DNA of 64,000 bases from Paraspadella gotoi (lineage: Eukaryota; Chaetognatha): assembly GCA_051294375.1 (NCBI GenBank), contig CM119268.1, positions 21,720,010 to 21,784,009 of the forward strand, in the 5' to 3' direction. The notes under the pieces were generated by a model. It saw only the letters and a program-made list of their open reading frames with translations. It was not told the DNA's origin and ran no database searches. A program made the translations under genes and the position numbers. Below, one piece after another: positions 45,070 through 56,611 of this stretch (within the stretch, counting starts at the first letter, position 1; each line of letters begins with the position of its first letter).

Positions 45070-48000
45070 GATGAAACATTTGTCCAAAATCGTTTGGGTC
45101 ATCGTCGTCGTCATCGTCGCCGTCACCGTCGCCGTCGTCATCGTCGTTCATAAGAGTTACAGAAGAACCGACATAAATCGAAAAGGTGCTCATCCGAACT
45201 CCGTTTACAGTCTTCTACTCATTTTAAAAAGGGGATTTTTTATTCACAGTAAAAACCCTTTTTTTTCTTAATGAAATTGGTACAACCAATAAAAAAATTA
45301 TTCGTTGATTTAGTAAAGAAGCTATCTTGTCCCTGACTTTGCAGAGACTGTTGCATGTACCTTTTACTGGATGATAACGTCGCAAGACCCGGCAAGCTTT
45401 CAAGCAGGACTAATTAATTTACCTCCCAATTATTTATGTTAAACGTTGTCAGACGGCGGAAGTGCACCGGCAACGGAGGGAGGTGCAACGGCAACAGACG
45501 GAGCTGTACCGGCAATAGACGGAGGTGCACCGACAACAGACGGAGGTGCACCGGCAACGGACGGAGCTGCACCGGCAACAGACGGAGGTACACCGGCTGG
45601 CAGCACCGGCGGTTTACCCGGGAGTGGATTTGGAGGGGATTTGCCGGGAGATGCAAGCACACCGGCAAGTGAAGGGAATGCGTCGGCAAACGGGAATGTA
45701 TCGGATGTTACAAATGGCGGGAAAAATGTTTCATTGGATGAAATCGAGTGGAACAACGGCACAAATTGGAACAACGGAACAAATTGGAACAACGGAACAA
45801 ATTGGAAGAACAACGGAACAAATTGGAAGAACAAATTGTTTAAAATGTTTTTCATTTTGAGTCCCGAGGACTCGGAAAAGGTGAGGCTTAAGAAGTCGGA
45901 AAAGGTGAGGATTGAGAAGTCGTTTTTAGTGAATTTTAAAAGACACTATTGCAAATACGTGGGTACGGAGAACATTAATTATGTTTTGATATTATCTTTT
46001 GGCTCCAAGGAGTATTTTTTTTTAAAGTATTATTAGTAAAGAGTAGAAAGGGCTTCTTGCCTGTAAAGTGCAAACCTCATCTTGATTAAGAAGATACCAA
46101 CTGAGTTTCGCCTCGGCTCCCGAAGCCTTAACTATATTTTTTGGCTGGAGACTTGTCTGGATGTGCCCTTCCAGAACCCCAATTGCATTTACCACTTCCA
46201 GAGCTCTCATTGTTTTTCCCCCTCCTTCCAGAGACCTTATTGCTTTTCACTCAACCTTTTACAGAACCTCGACGTCAATCAGACACTCAACTTGACTGAA
46301 TCTTTGAAAGTGGAATTTTTGTGGAATGTCACTGGAAAAGTTCGTCGGTTGATGGAAACGGAGTTGGAGTGGAAGCTGAAGAGAGGTCAGTCGCTCGAAG
46401 ACTCTTGTTAGATGACATTCGATTGAATTATCAGTTTTATTACAATTATAAAAATATGTTTTGAGTTAAATGACATCATCATCATCATTATTATCATCCT
46501 CATTTTCATGTAGTCTTTTCTTAACACTCAACTTTTTCTTCCGTAGGAACTAAAGCTAAAAATTATATACTTTATAACGATTAAGACAATGTTCGATTAG
46601 TCAATTAATTATTCATTTATAACAATTTGCAAATCTTTCGACAACAGACTTCAATTCCTCTTTCGTCTTCACCGTCGCTTCTCACGACTTCCGCTTCTCG
46701 GATTTCGCTTCTCATCTCAGCAGCGAATTCGCTTCTCGGCTTCGATCTTCCGCTTCTCCTTTTCCGAGTCTCAACCTGACGTCGACGATCGACGCGTCCG
46801 CTTCTCCCTTTTGTTCCTTCGATCTCCGCTTCTCGCTTCGATTCTCCTGCGCCGGCTGCAGCGGAGAGTGCGGCGGCGGCGGCGGTTGCCGCAACTGCAG
46901 CCGCGTAGGCGACGAGAAAAGTTGCGGCAGGGAGCAGTGTCAAGGTTGCGGCAAAGAATGCGTGACGAGTTGCGGCGATTTTTGCGACGACGAATGCGGC
47001 AGATTCTGTGAAGGAGTTGGTGAAGGGAGTCTAGGTGGTAGTGGCGATCTGGGTGGTGGTCAATCTGGCGGAGGTGCTAATAGAAGTGGCGATGCATCCT
47101 CTCCACCTGCTGCACCTCTCGACCTCGGCATCTGTGATTCTCGACCTTGGATCGATCGACTTCACCAAGTTTTTGGAGAAAAATTTAATATTTCGGGAAG
47201 AATAGTTTTAAGGACGTCCAACGTTACCGGTGAATTAATTAAATATTAAATATATTGTTAAATTACTAAATAATTAATTGTAAATATAATTTTTAAAAAA
47301 TTTTTAAAAGAGAAAATGTTGGCTTAATTTGCATTTATCAATTTAAACCCTAAACTATATTTTTTCATAAAATTATCATTTGCATGTTGCAGTAGTTGGT
47401 TTATAATCTTTATTTTTTATTTCATTATTTTGGTATTTAAAATAAGATAATTTTTTGAATCTCAATCACCAAAGATAATAGTTGAAGTTCATCATTAAAA
47501 TTTTACTTAAATTTTCTTTTAGCTCAGTAAAGTTTTAGATTTAATGATTCATCTATATGCATTTTTCCCCATATTTACCACATAGTTTTTGAGTAAAGAT
47601 AAACTGCCTTCCCCATTACCAAAGAATAAATTTAAAAACAAATTAATTGAATTTCCGATTTTGCAACCGGCACTGAAAACCGGTCATTAAATCAGTGGCA
47701 AAGAATATATATGGTCACGTCCATTCACCCTTCCTACTATTAGTAATACTTAGCTTATAGATTATAGAACCTTTTATTTAATTCTTATTTTATTTGGCGT
47801 CGGTCTAAAACCTTGCTAACTACACTTAATGATTTATCCATTGTAAAAAAATATCTACAAGCTTTAATACGCTATATAAAACTTAGAGAGTGAGTTAATC
47901 TTGCATCAGCCTGTCTCCCTATTCAATTTTTAATATTTTCAGTATTTTTAGTATTTTCAGTAATTTTAGTATTTTTAGTATTTTTAGTATTTTTAGTATT

Positions 48001-48386
48001 TTTAGTATTTTTAGTATTTTTAGTATTTTTAGTATTTTTAGTACTTTTAGTATTTTTAGTATTTTTAGTATTTTTAGAATTTTTAATATTTTTAATATTT
48101 TTAGTATTTTTAGTATTTTTAGTATTTTTAGTATTGACCATTTCTCCTTCCATTCACAGATTCATCATTCACTCTCGATCTCCGCGTTCTCCAAATGTCC
48201 AACGAGACGGAGACAGAATCCAAGATGGCGGACTTGATTTCCTTTGTGTCGAAGGGAGAAATGGAGACAGAGTGGAAGGGATTCTTGATCACTGGAGGAG
48301 GAGGAGGAGGAGGAGGAGGAGGAGAAGGAGGAGGAGGAGGTATCGAAAAAAGTAAAAATTGTCGCGACGAAGCAGATTCTAGTTGA
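45070..48386 (+). CDS. Unidentified type II membrane protein, Gly/Ala/Thr-rich, NGT repeats, Cys-rich
   Basis: Exons: 45070-45185 after the acceptor CCCTTTTCAG (frame starts MKHLSKIVWVIVVV; a Val/Ile-rich membrane segment, then HKSYRRTDINRK); 45453-45880 (DGGSAPATEGG-type repeats, then four NNGTNW-like repeats with N-glycosylation sequons, ending SPEDSEK); 46265-46385 (NLDVNQTLNLTE); about 46720-47230 (ten or more Cys: CAGCSGECG, GCRNCSR, QCQGCGKECVTSC, DDECGRFC; then ICDSRPWIDRLHQVFGEKF, NVT); 48153-48386 (SSFTLDLRVLQMSNETE, poly-Gly, stop). Phases match for exons 1-3 and 4-5; the junction into the Cys-rich exon does not fit and may hold an error or a missing exon. A short basic N-terminus before one hydrophobic helix and sequons after it suggest an N-in, C-out orientation. 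No family recognised. Confidence 0.55.
45863..45912 (+). repeat. 24-bp duplicated splice donor in the type II protein gene
   Basis: TCGGAAAAG/GTGAGG occurs twice, 24 bp apart (exon ends 45880 and 45904). It is in frame, so the second donor would add eight residues (VRLKKSEK). Confidence 0.8.
47250..48130. other. Intron with a (TTTTTAGTA)n minisatellite
   Basis: AT-rich intron. The 9-10-bp repeat TATTTTTAGT runs from about 47930 to 48135 and ends just before the acceptor of the last exon. Confidence 0.8.
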
Positions 48387-49537
48387 GGACATAATTCATT
48401 TTAGCATAGTATAATTAGTATTATACTATTAAAATTATAGGATGATTCCTAATATTAGTAATGATCTCCTTGTAAAAGTCAAAATGAAGTTTTTACATTT
48501 AAGACAAACGTTCTATGACTGAAATTTTATTTTTTTTAATTAAAAATCAAACTTAATTTTTTTTTTATTAAAAGACAGTGACTGAATATGAATATAAGAA
48601 TGCAAACAATGAAAATGATTTATAAGAACAATAACCATTTAGAATTAACACGTTACGTCATGAGATTTATATTATCTTAAGTTGTTAAATTATGGTTATG
48701 AAAGAAACCTTGCTTCTTATTGTCAAAAATACGTAAATTCGTTTGATCTAGTAATAAAAATAAATAATTTAAATCTCTGCTATAAGTATTTTTATCAATT
48801 AAACAGAGTGAGTCAAAAACTACAGTTTAGATAAACTTGTCAAATTGTATATTTATCTCACAAAATTAACAAAATCTCACAATTAAGAGAACTTCCGCTC
48901 TACAATCGCTAATCGACGGTTTATCGCTCTTCAGAAAACGACACGATTTTCGAAACCGAATAAAAACCCAGTTTCGTCATTGAGGGGAAAAACGCATATA
49001 ACTTGCAAAATACTGGTTCAACGAGTCAGAAACTGAATTGAAAGACAAAAAGAAGAAACTCGTTTGATTGTTTTTAGTCTTTGGCCATTAAATTCTTTTT
49101 TCGGGCGATCAGGGGGCCAATTCCGTTCTTGTCGATCAACTGGATTTTTTTTTTTGGTCACAATTTAGTGTAATTTATTGTAGAATTGGGCTGAAGAAAT
49201 GGGTAACAAAATATATAGACGAAACAGGAACGAGGTTTATGTTACGGTAAGGATATTTGATTAAATGTTTTTTACGCTTGCACACAATGCACCGTGCATA
49301 CTGAATACTGCATAGTTGTTTCAGTATTTGATTATTGCCGTGCTCATTATTGTAGTACACTGTACAATAATAATACTGTTTTCTTGGATTTAAAGCCTAA
49401 GTTAGCCTGGTAATAGAACAGTTGCTGACAATCTATCGCGTGCTAACTATATTAGGTTTAAATCTGTTTGGTCACTGCGCACGATATTTCGCCAATCAAT
49501 TCATTTCAAAGCCTGACTTGTTTCCGCCTGATTTAAG

Positions 49538-52365
49538 CGCAAAGACGACGACCGCCTGTTCAACGCCTGTCGTAGCGGGAAAACGAAGAAGTTTAAAAAA
49601 CTCGTGAAGAAACTTGGAGAAGCTTACGTGGCGTCGGTGAGATAGACATCGGGTTGGCGTGTGAATTATACAATATGTATACATTGAGGGTGAGTTCATA
49701 AACTGACTTACTTAATATAAAACTCACGCAATCCCCACTTTCCCAATCCCCCACTCCCCAATCCCCCTTTCCCCAATCCCCACTTTCCCCAATCCCCACA
49801 CTTTCCCCAATCCCCCACTCCCCAATCCCCACTTTCCCCATTCCCCACTTACCCCAATCCCCACTTTCCCCAATCCCCCACTCCCCAATCCCCACTTCCC
49901 CAATCCCCATTCCCCAATCCCACTTTCCCCATCTCCCCTTCCCCCCCCCCGACAGGGCGAGCGACGATTCCGGCGCCACTTGCCTCACCACGCAGCCGCC
50001 GGAAAGGGCGCCGCTCTCTCCGGACGCTGTTGTCTTTCGGCGCCGACGCCGACGCCGTTAATGACGGGGTGAGACCGCCGACTCACTTCGCGGCGTCGAA
50101 AGGAAATTTCGGCGCCATCTCAGCCTTGGTTGACGCCGCGTGAGATATTGGAGGGGGGTGGATCGGTTGCCATAGTAACTCTGTGCTCACTTTTTTAGTC
50201 ACAACTATGAATTTATTAACTTATTTTAATAATTTTATCTAATTTACGCGGTTGGCTAAGAATAAGAAATATAATCCTTTTTGAATTTTATTTTAAATTG
50301 ATATTATTTTCTCATATTTCAATTTTTTTTTTCATTTTAAACATAGTTTTATTTTTAAATTTTAAACCTACTTAATGAAATATTTTTCACATTTTAAATT
50401 AAAATTAATTAGTAATTGATATGAATTTTAAAAATATTTTATGTATTAACTTTTAATAAGGAATATTACCCCATCCTCTCCATCCTGCCCCTCTCTCCCT
50501 TCTTTCCTCTATCCACCTCTCTCCCACTTCACTCCTCTTCTCTCTCCCTCTTCCTTCTCCCTAATTATCTTCTCCCTCTCTCCCCTCTCTCTCCCCATCA
50601 TTCTCACTCCCGCTCCTCTTCCCTTCTCTCCTAGCAACATATTTCCTTCTTTCCCCTCCTCCTCCTGTCTTCCTTCTCCCTTTCTCCTTCTCTCCCTTCT
50701 TCCCTTATTTCCCCTCTCCCTCCCCCCCTCCCTAACTCTTCCTTATATTCTCTCCTCCCCCTCTCTCCCTCCTCTCCTCTCTTTAATTCCCTTCTCTCCC
50801 TCCTCTCTCTACTACCCACCTCCCCTCTCTCACTCCTTCCCTCTCCCTCACCACTCTCTCTCGCCTCCCCCTTCCCTTCTCTCCCTCCTCTCTCTCTACC
50901 CACTCCACCCCCTCTCTCACTCCTTCCTCACTCTCCTCCCACTCTCTCTCCCTCTCTCCCCCTTCCCTTCTCTCCCTCCTCCTCTCTCTACCCACGCCTC
51001 CCCTCTCTCACTCCTTCCTCTCTCCTCCCCTCTCACTCAGGCGCCGCCATCGACGCCGTCGACGACTTCCGGTCCACGCCGCTGCGCCGCTGCTTCCGGC
51101 GCCAGCGTCATGTCGCTGCGCTGACGCTGCTCAGAGGCGGGGCGCGGCTGAGCGACGCCGCGGCTGAAGACATGGATGCGGACGAGACGAAGGCGTTGAC
51201 GAAGTTGTTGAGGAGGATCGAAGAGGAAGGTTGGTTGTTGTTGTTGTTGTTGTAGTTCTTGTTGTTGTTGATTTCTTGTTATCTTTGGTTAGTGTTAAAT
51301 GTTAATTTTCAGTTCATAGTTATGTTTGGTTTGTTTAAATGACTCTAAATCTGAATTTAATTTAGTTTTATTTTATTTAGTTTTTAATAGAATGAAACAA
51401 AGTTAATTTAGTACAAGAAACAAAAACAGAACCCACAGAATCATTGAAAAGAAGAGAGAAAAAAAGAATAAAATAATTACATTAAAGATTAAACAATATT
51501 TAAAATTGATTTCATGACGTATCAAACTTTATTAAAAGGGAATTTTTTCTGCATTGTGTTTAAATTTAAAAAACTAAAAAAGCGGTTTTCAGTTGATAAA
51601 AATGCATTTTAGGTTTATTTTAAATTAATCTTAAATATTTAAATTTATTTTAATTCGATTTTTATTTACATTTTCAGAAATTTTAACCAGCGAAGAATTT
51701 CTTCTTTTCGACGTCGAATCTTCGATAGAATTCGACGCGAAACTCGAAGCGAAATTTAAAAGATTTTACAGCAAAGAATCATCGACGGATTTGTCGGCAG
51801 ATTTAGGAAATTTGTCGGCAGATTTATCGAAAGATTTGACGGAAATCTCGTCGGAACGCGGAAAAAATTTCGGCGAAAAAACGACGGCGAAAAAATCGGG
51901 GGAAAAATCGAGAAAGTTTTTCACGAAAAGTGCTGAATTAAAGTCGAAGAAAAATGCTGTAGATGCTGCAGATGATCTCATCCGTGATACCGTAAATTGT
52001 AGTGAGAAAGAATCGACGAAAATCTCTGTAAACGATTCCGTTCATAAATCTGCGAAAGATTTGTCCATCGCATCAGCAGAAATGATTGCAAATGATTCTG
52101 GAATCGATTCTACCTTCACTTCCACATTCATCCCTTCCCCCAACGATCCCTTCCCCTCTTCCCTAGATCCCTTACCCTGTTCCCTGGATCCCTCCCCCCT
52201 TTCCCTACTCTTCCCCTCCTCTTCTCCCTGCGACATTTGCTTGTCTCGCCCCAAGCGTCTCCTCTTCTTTTGCAAGCACGCCGCTTGCTCCAGGTGTCGG
52301 CGCCGGTTAGAAAGATGTCACATTTGCCGGAAACCGATCGTCGCCTCGATTCGATTCGCCGGAAA

Positions 52366-52396
<31 letters not shown>

Positions 52397-52432
52397 TACG
52401 ACGAGAATGACATTTACGAGTGGGTGATGTAA
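49538..52432 (+). CDS. Ankyrin-repeat protein with C-terminal RING finger (putative E3 ubiquitin ligase)
   Basis: Exons: 49538-49636 (KDDDRLFNACRSGKTKKFKK, first ankyrin helix pair), about 49957-50144 (LPHHAAAGKGAAL, then RTLLSFGADADAVNDG and THFAASKGNFGAISALVDA, ankyrin repeats; one internal frame slip), 51041-51229 (AAIDAVDDFRSTPLRRC, HVAALTLLRGGARLSD), 51678-52432 (terminal). The last exon holds a Ser/Lys-rich low-complexity region, a Pro/Ser stretch and a C3HC4 RING at 52229-52328: CDIC, C-K-H-x2-C-x2-C, then CHIC followed by RKPIV, all eight ligands present. The protein ends in an Asp run and YEWVM. Ankyrin repeats plus a terminal RING occur in several ubiquitin ligase families, so no orthologue is named. 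The start codon exon is not identified. Confidence 0.82.
49738..49945. repeat. CCCCAATCCCCACTTT minisatellite, right arm
   Basis: About 15 units of 12-16 bp. It runs almost up to the acceptor (CCCCCCCGACAG) of the second ankyrin exon, so it forms a very long polypyrimidine tract. Confidence 0.92.
50150..51030. repeat. Ankyrin-gene intron with a long CTCCCTCTC pyrimidine tract
   Basis: AT-rich for 300 bases, then CT-rich repeats from 50470 up to the acceptor CTCACTCAG at 51040. Confidence 0.85.
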
Positions 52433-52484
52433 GCTTTATCGGGTTATTTATTGTAACGTGTACAGTATTTTCAATTTAAAATGG

Positions 52485-52490
52485 AATAAA
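52485..52490 (+). promoter_or_regulatory. Polyadenylation signal AATAAA of the ankyrin-RING gene
   Basis: Canonical hexamer 53 bases after the stop codon, followed by GTGT/GGTT-rich sequence. Confidence 0.6.
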
Positions 52491-52591
52491 AGAGAAAGTG
52501 TCTTACTCATGCTTTGGGTTCGGTTTTATAAATTCGTTAGAATCAAAAATAATTTCAATTAGAAATTATTTACGTCACTCTCAGTCATATG

Positions 52592-52638
<47 letters not shown>

Positions 52639-53321
52639 GCGTTTTATTCGTCAGCAACTAATTGTTGAAACAGCACGTACAATAAGCTATAAACACGAAA
52701 AGATAATGCATAAATGTTATAAATATAAAAACCGGAGACGAAAAAAATTGACTTCGTAATGCAGAAAATATTTTCAGAATTTTGTTTTTAGACAAGGAAA
52801 AACAATAATTTTGTATTTTGTACATAATATAATTATATCCAAATATATAAAATTCCTAAATTTAATGGTTGAATAAATACAGACTTTCATATTTCGGAAA
52901 ATAGGAGGAACTAATACCGAATTGGCGAATTTTCTCAATAGATGAATAATTAGGGGCTTATATATATTTACTACATTAAATTAATAAAGTAATTTATAAA
53001 TATTTTTGAACATTAACTAAACTACGTCGCAAAAAAGATTACGTAAATCAATATTAAAAGCAACCGCGCCAAGGTTTTGATCTTTTGTTTCATTTAGCGA
53101 GCGACCTCCCGCGACTGTTTCGGTCACCAACGAAAAATTTGGAACGATTGGCAAACAAAAGACTCGATTAGGGAAAAGATTTGTTGTAAAAGCTTTTAAG
53201 CACCTGTTGGTTTTACATCCTCTTTGGTCGCTGGCTCGGTTCCAACCTTGTTGACACAAACCGCACTAAGTTGCTCTTTTTGTTCATATCTCTCACCTTG
53301 ATGTTCGAATAGGATGGTTGG

Positions 53322-53343
53322 CTCTCTCTCTGTCTCTCTCTCT

Positions 53344-53376
<33 letters not shown>

Positions 53377-53389
53377 GCTCTCTCTCTCG

Positions 53390-53452
<63 letters not shown>
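53322..53452. repeat. (TC)n microsatellite with GCTC variants
   Basis: CT repeats interrupted by GCTC. They produce long Ser/Leu or Arg/Glu open frames that are not genes. Confidence 0.95.
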
Positions 53453-53453
<1 letters not shown>

Positions 53454-54240
53454 CTCGAAAAGAGGATTAAAGTCTTTTTTGAGCTTCGACTTTAAACCAG
53501 CTTCGGTTACATCATACAAGTTTCTAAAATCGTTTCTCATCATTTTTTAAAATACTCATAGTAGTATATTTATGATATTAACGCTAGAATTTGTCCAAGC
53601 TCAAAGTATGAATTTGTAAAATTTCCTTAATCTTACAAAATTTTTTCGTGAAACTTCCTTGGCTTAGGAATGTCTATAACCTAGTTTTCAGATCTAAGTG
53701 AACATCACAGCCAGGAAATATCGCCTCCTCTGCTCGATCTCAATCATACGAATATCATAGCGATCCATATGATGTGACCTCACACTTAAGCCACCTGCCA
53801 CGTGTCACAGATTAATAGTTTTTCTTCGATGTTGTGAAATCCTAATTTTTACTTCCCAGTCTGAAATTTTTTTCGGTTAAAAAAAGAAACTGGGTAAGTC
53901 GAGGTGAGTTTATTCGTTGCTTCCTTTTTAGATTATTTGAAATAAAAAATCTCATCAAACGAGGGTTCTTTAGGAAGGGATGGCCACCAAACTTTACTTC
54001 GAACTTGAGTTCACTTTTAGTTAAAGTTTTTAAAAGCAGTCGAAATATTTACATCAGATCCCCGATTTGTTTATAAATGAAAGAAAGTTTAAATTTTAAA
54101 CGCGGAAAATGTCAAATTGAAATTTTCTTCTTTTTTTTTTAATAATTTAAGTTCTAGATTTTCTAAAGCTTATAATTTATTTTCAAATAAATTAAGATTT
54201 AATACGTTCAAATTCAAAAATTTATTCAACGTAAACAATA

Positions 54241-54286
54241 TGATAATAATAATAATAATAATAATAAAAATAATAATAATAATAAT

Positions 54287-54378
<92 letters not shown>

Positions 54379-54406
54379 TAACAATAATAATAATAATAAT
54401 AATAAT
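54241..54406. repeat. (TAA)n trinucleotide array
   Basis: About 55 units of AAT/TAA with few interruptions. Confidence 0.97.
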
Positions 54407-55189
54407 GACACCCGATAATATTTGGGATGTATCCAGGGTTTCCTGACCAAATAACCGGTTTCATCAACCCGATGAGGTCATTGAACCCAAGATGTCCCGG
54501 AGGACAAATTGTGCCACGTAAAATGGAAACCCGATTTTTCGTTGTGTTTTATCGTAACTCAAGCCGTCGTCAAATAACCCAAATATTTCACCTTCAGAAG
54601 AAAAGAGATTTTAGTTTCAATAACCGCAAACTTATCTCGTTTCTCCCAAAATTCTCAAGATATAAGATGATTTCTTTTTTCAATTCTCTTCCCAAGTTTC
54701 ATTTTTTTATTTTACTTAATTTATTTTTTGTATTTTTACTCGTTTTTTTCTAACTTCCCAATTGTATATTAAAATGATTTAGTTTAACAATATTCTTCCA
54801 CTTTAAATTTCATACTAAGCATTAAACAAAGTCCACTTGAATCACTGCACTAAAACTTTCACTTTTATTTCGAACAGCAGCCGCTGCATCGGCCGATTTT
54901 TACTGCTCTGCCGCTGCGAGACGTCGCACCGGAAATAAAATGGCGACGTTTTCAAGTTTATTCTTTCACATTTTCGTCATTGAAATCAAAACAACTTTAT
55001 CGTCATCGATCATTGATTTCGTCGTCGTCGTCGTCGTCGTCGTCGTTATAACAAAAAAACACACGAGGCGTTCGAGTTCTTGGTTCCCTTTAATTTATTA
55101 TCATCATTATTGGTATTGTTATTGTTATTGTTGTTATTGTTATCTATACTTTCGCAATCCCTCTGTTCTTATTTTAAAAATGAAATTCT

Positions 55190-55234
55190 AGATTTTCACT
55201 TCTTTGAATTGTCGTCGTTCGAGTCAAATCGTTA

Positions 55235-55266
<32 letters not shown>

Positions 55267-55405
55267 ACTTGATGGCCTTACCCATTGTCGTCATCGCTGT
55301 CGTCTTCTTCGTCGTCACCCTCGTCGTCGTCGTCGTCTCCAACGGGCGGTCACGTCTGCAGGAGACCAGGATGTTGAATTTCAAAGATTCGAACCGCGAC
55401 ACGCG

Positions 55406-55408
<3 letters not shown>
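55190..55408 (+). CDS. Possible exon: Ser run plus membrane segment
   Basis: A frame reads FELSSFESNRY, a Ser run from TCG repeats, then LMALPIVVIAVVFFVVTLVV and VSNGRSRLQETR, followed by a (TC)n array from 55408. It looks like a single-pass membrane segment, but the same bases are a TCG/GTC trinucleotide repeat and no splice sites were fixed. Could be repeat-driven. Confidence 0.25.
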
Positions 55409-55452
<44 letters not shown>

Positions 55453-55460
55453 CTCTCTCT

Positions 55461-55503
<43 letters not shown>

Positions 55504-55520
55504 TCTCTCTCTCTCTCTCG
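55408..55520. repeat. (TC)n microsatellite
   Basis: CT repeats with occasional TTCT interruptions. Confidence 0.95.
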
Positions 55521-55699
55521 ACAATCAGAAGCCGGTATCGAAGAACAAAGAGCCAATGGCGATCTCGACATTTGACCAAGTTTTTTTTCCCTTCCGCCGG
55601 CGAAGTCAAAACAAAAGCAAAACACAACAACAACAACACGTAAATCCTCGAAAAAGAATCTTTGGGATTTGAAATCAATCAATCAATCGATCGATGACG

Positions 55700-56575
55700 A
55701 TGGGTTTATTTTTATTTTGCCGCCAAAAAAATTCAAACGAAAAATCACGTGTTTTCGATGAAACAAAGAAGAAGACTGAAGTGTTTTTAGAACAAGCAAA
55801 AAACTACAACTAAGAATTAAAAATAAATTACAAACAATAAATTACATATTATGATGTCGACGATGACGACGATGAATACGACGATGACGATGACTAATAT
55901 GACTATGATGATGATGAATACGACGACGACGACGATGAAAAAGAAGATGAATGAAGAAATGTCTGTCTCATTTTCTTCATTAATGAGTCAAAAAGTCGAA
56001 CGAAAATTTTTTATTGAAAAAAAAAAGTTAACTTAAATTTCCGAAGATTTTTCTATTTTTAATAAATTTTTTTTTCACGTAATCAGGCGCAAAAATTATT
56101 GTATTGTTACGAGGATCATTTTTTCATGTATATTTAGTTTTAATTGTATTAGAGTTACCAATGATTAATCTTTTTCGCTCTGTGTGTGGCTACCATTTTC
56201 TCTCTCTCTCTCACAAGGTTCTGCATATGTTTCTATCTTTCTCTCTCTCTCTCTCTCTATCTCTCTCTGTTTCTTTTTCTTTTGTGATTTTGTTTCTCCT
56301 TTAGTAGTTCTAAAAAAACATCATTGTGAAAATATAGGAGCAAGAGAGAGAGATAAAGAGAGAGAGAGAGAGAGAGGGAGAAAGAAGAGATGGGGAGAGA
56401 GTAAGGAGAGAGGAGTCTAGAGAGAAGAGAAGAGAGAGTATGAGCAGAGGGAAGAGAATCTTTTACTTTCAAAAAGCGAGAAATGTAAACAGGACGACTT
56501 TACATCATCCGCCTTTTTCTCTTTCGTTGCCAAATTTTAAGAGAGAGGAGGAGAGGAGGAGAGAGAGAGAAGGAG

Positions 56576-56611
<36 letters not shown>

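Larger units (their letters stand above)
38183..51489 (-). repeat. Right arm of a ~28-kb inverted duplication
   Basis: Counterpart of 23668-38074. Similarity stops near 51489 (ATTACATTAAAG is the last shared block), inside the intron before the RING exon. Gene models in this arm are mostly readable and connect in phase to exons outside it. Confidence 0.92.
52440..54900. other. Intergenic AT-rich DNA with microsatellites
   Basis: (AT)n at about 52598-52634, (TC)n at 53322-53452, (TAA)n at 54241-54406. A short protein-like frame at about 54430-54540 is unsupported. No gene recognised. Confidence 0.6.

Noticed and set aside
53196-53550. Open frames with Arg/Glu or Ser/Leu repeats
   Set aside because: Produced by the (TC)n microsatellite.
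54117-54467. Po-Ile and poly-Tyr open frames
   Set aside because: Produced by the (TAA)n array.
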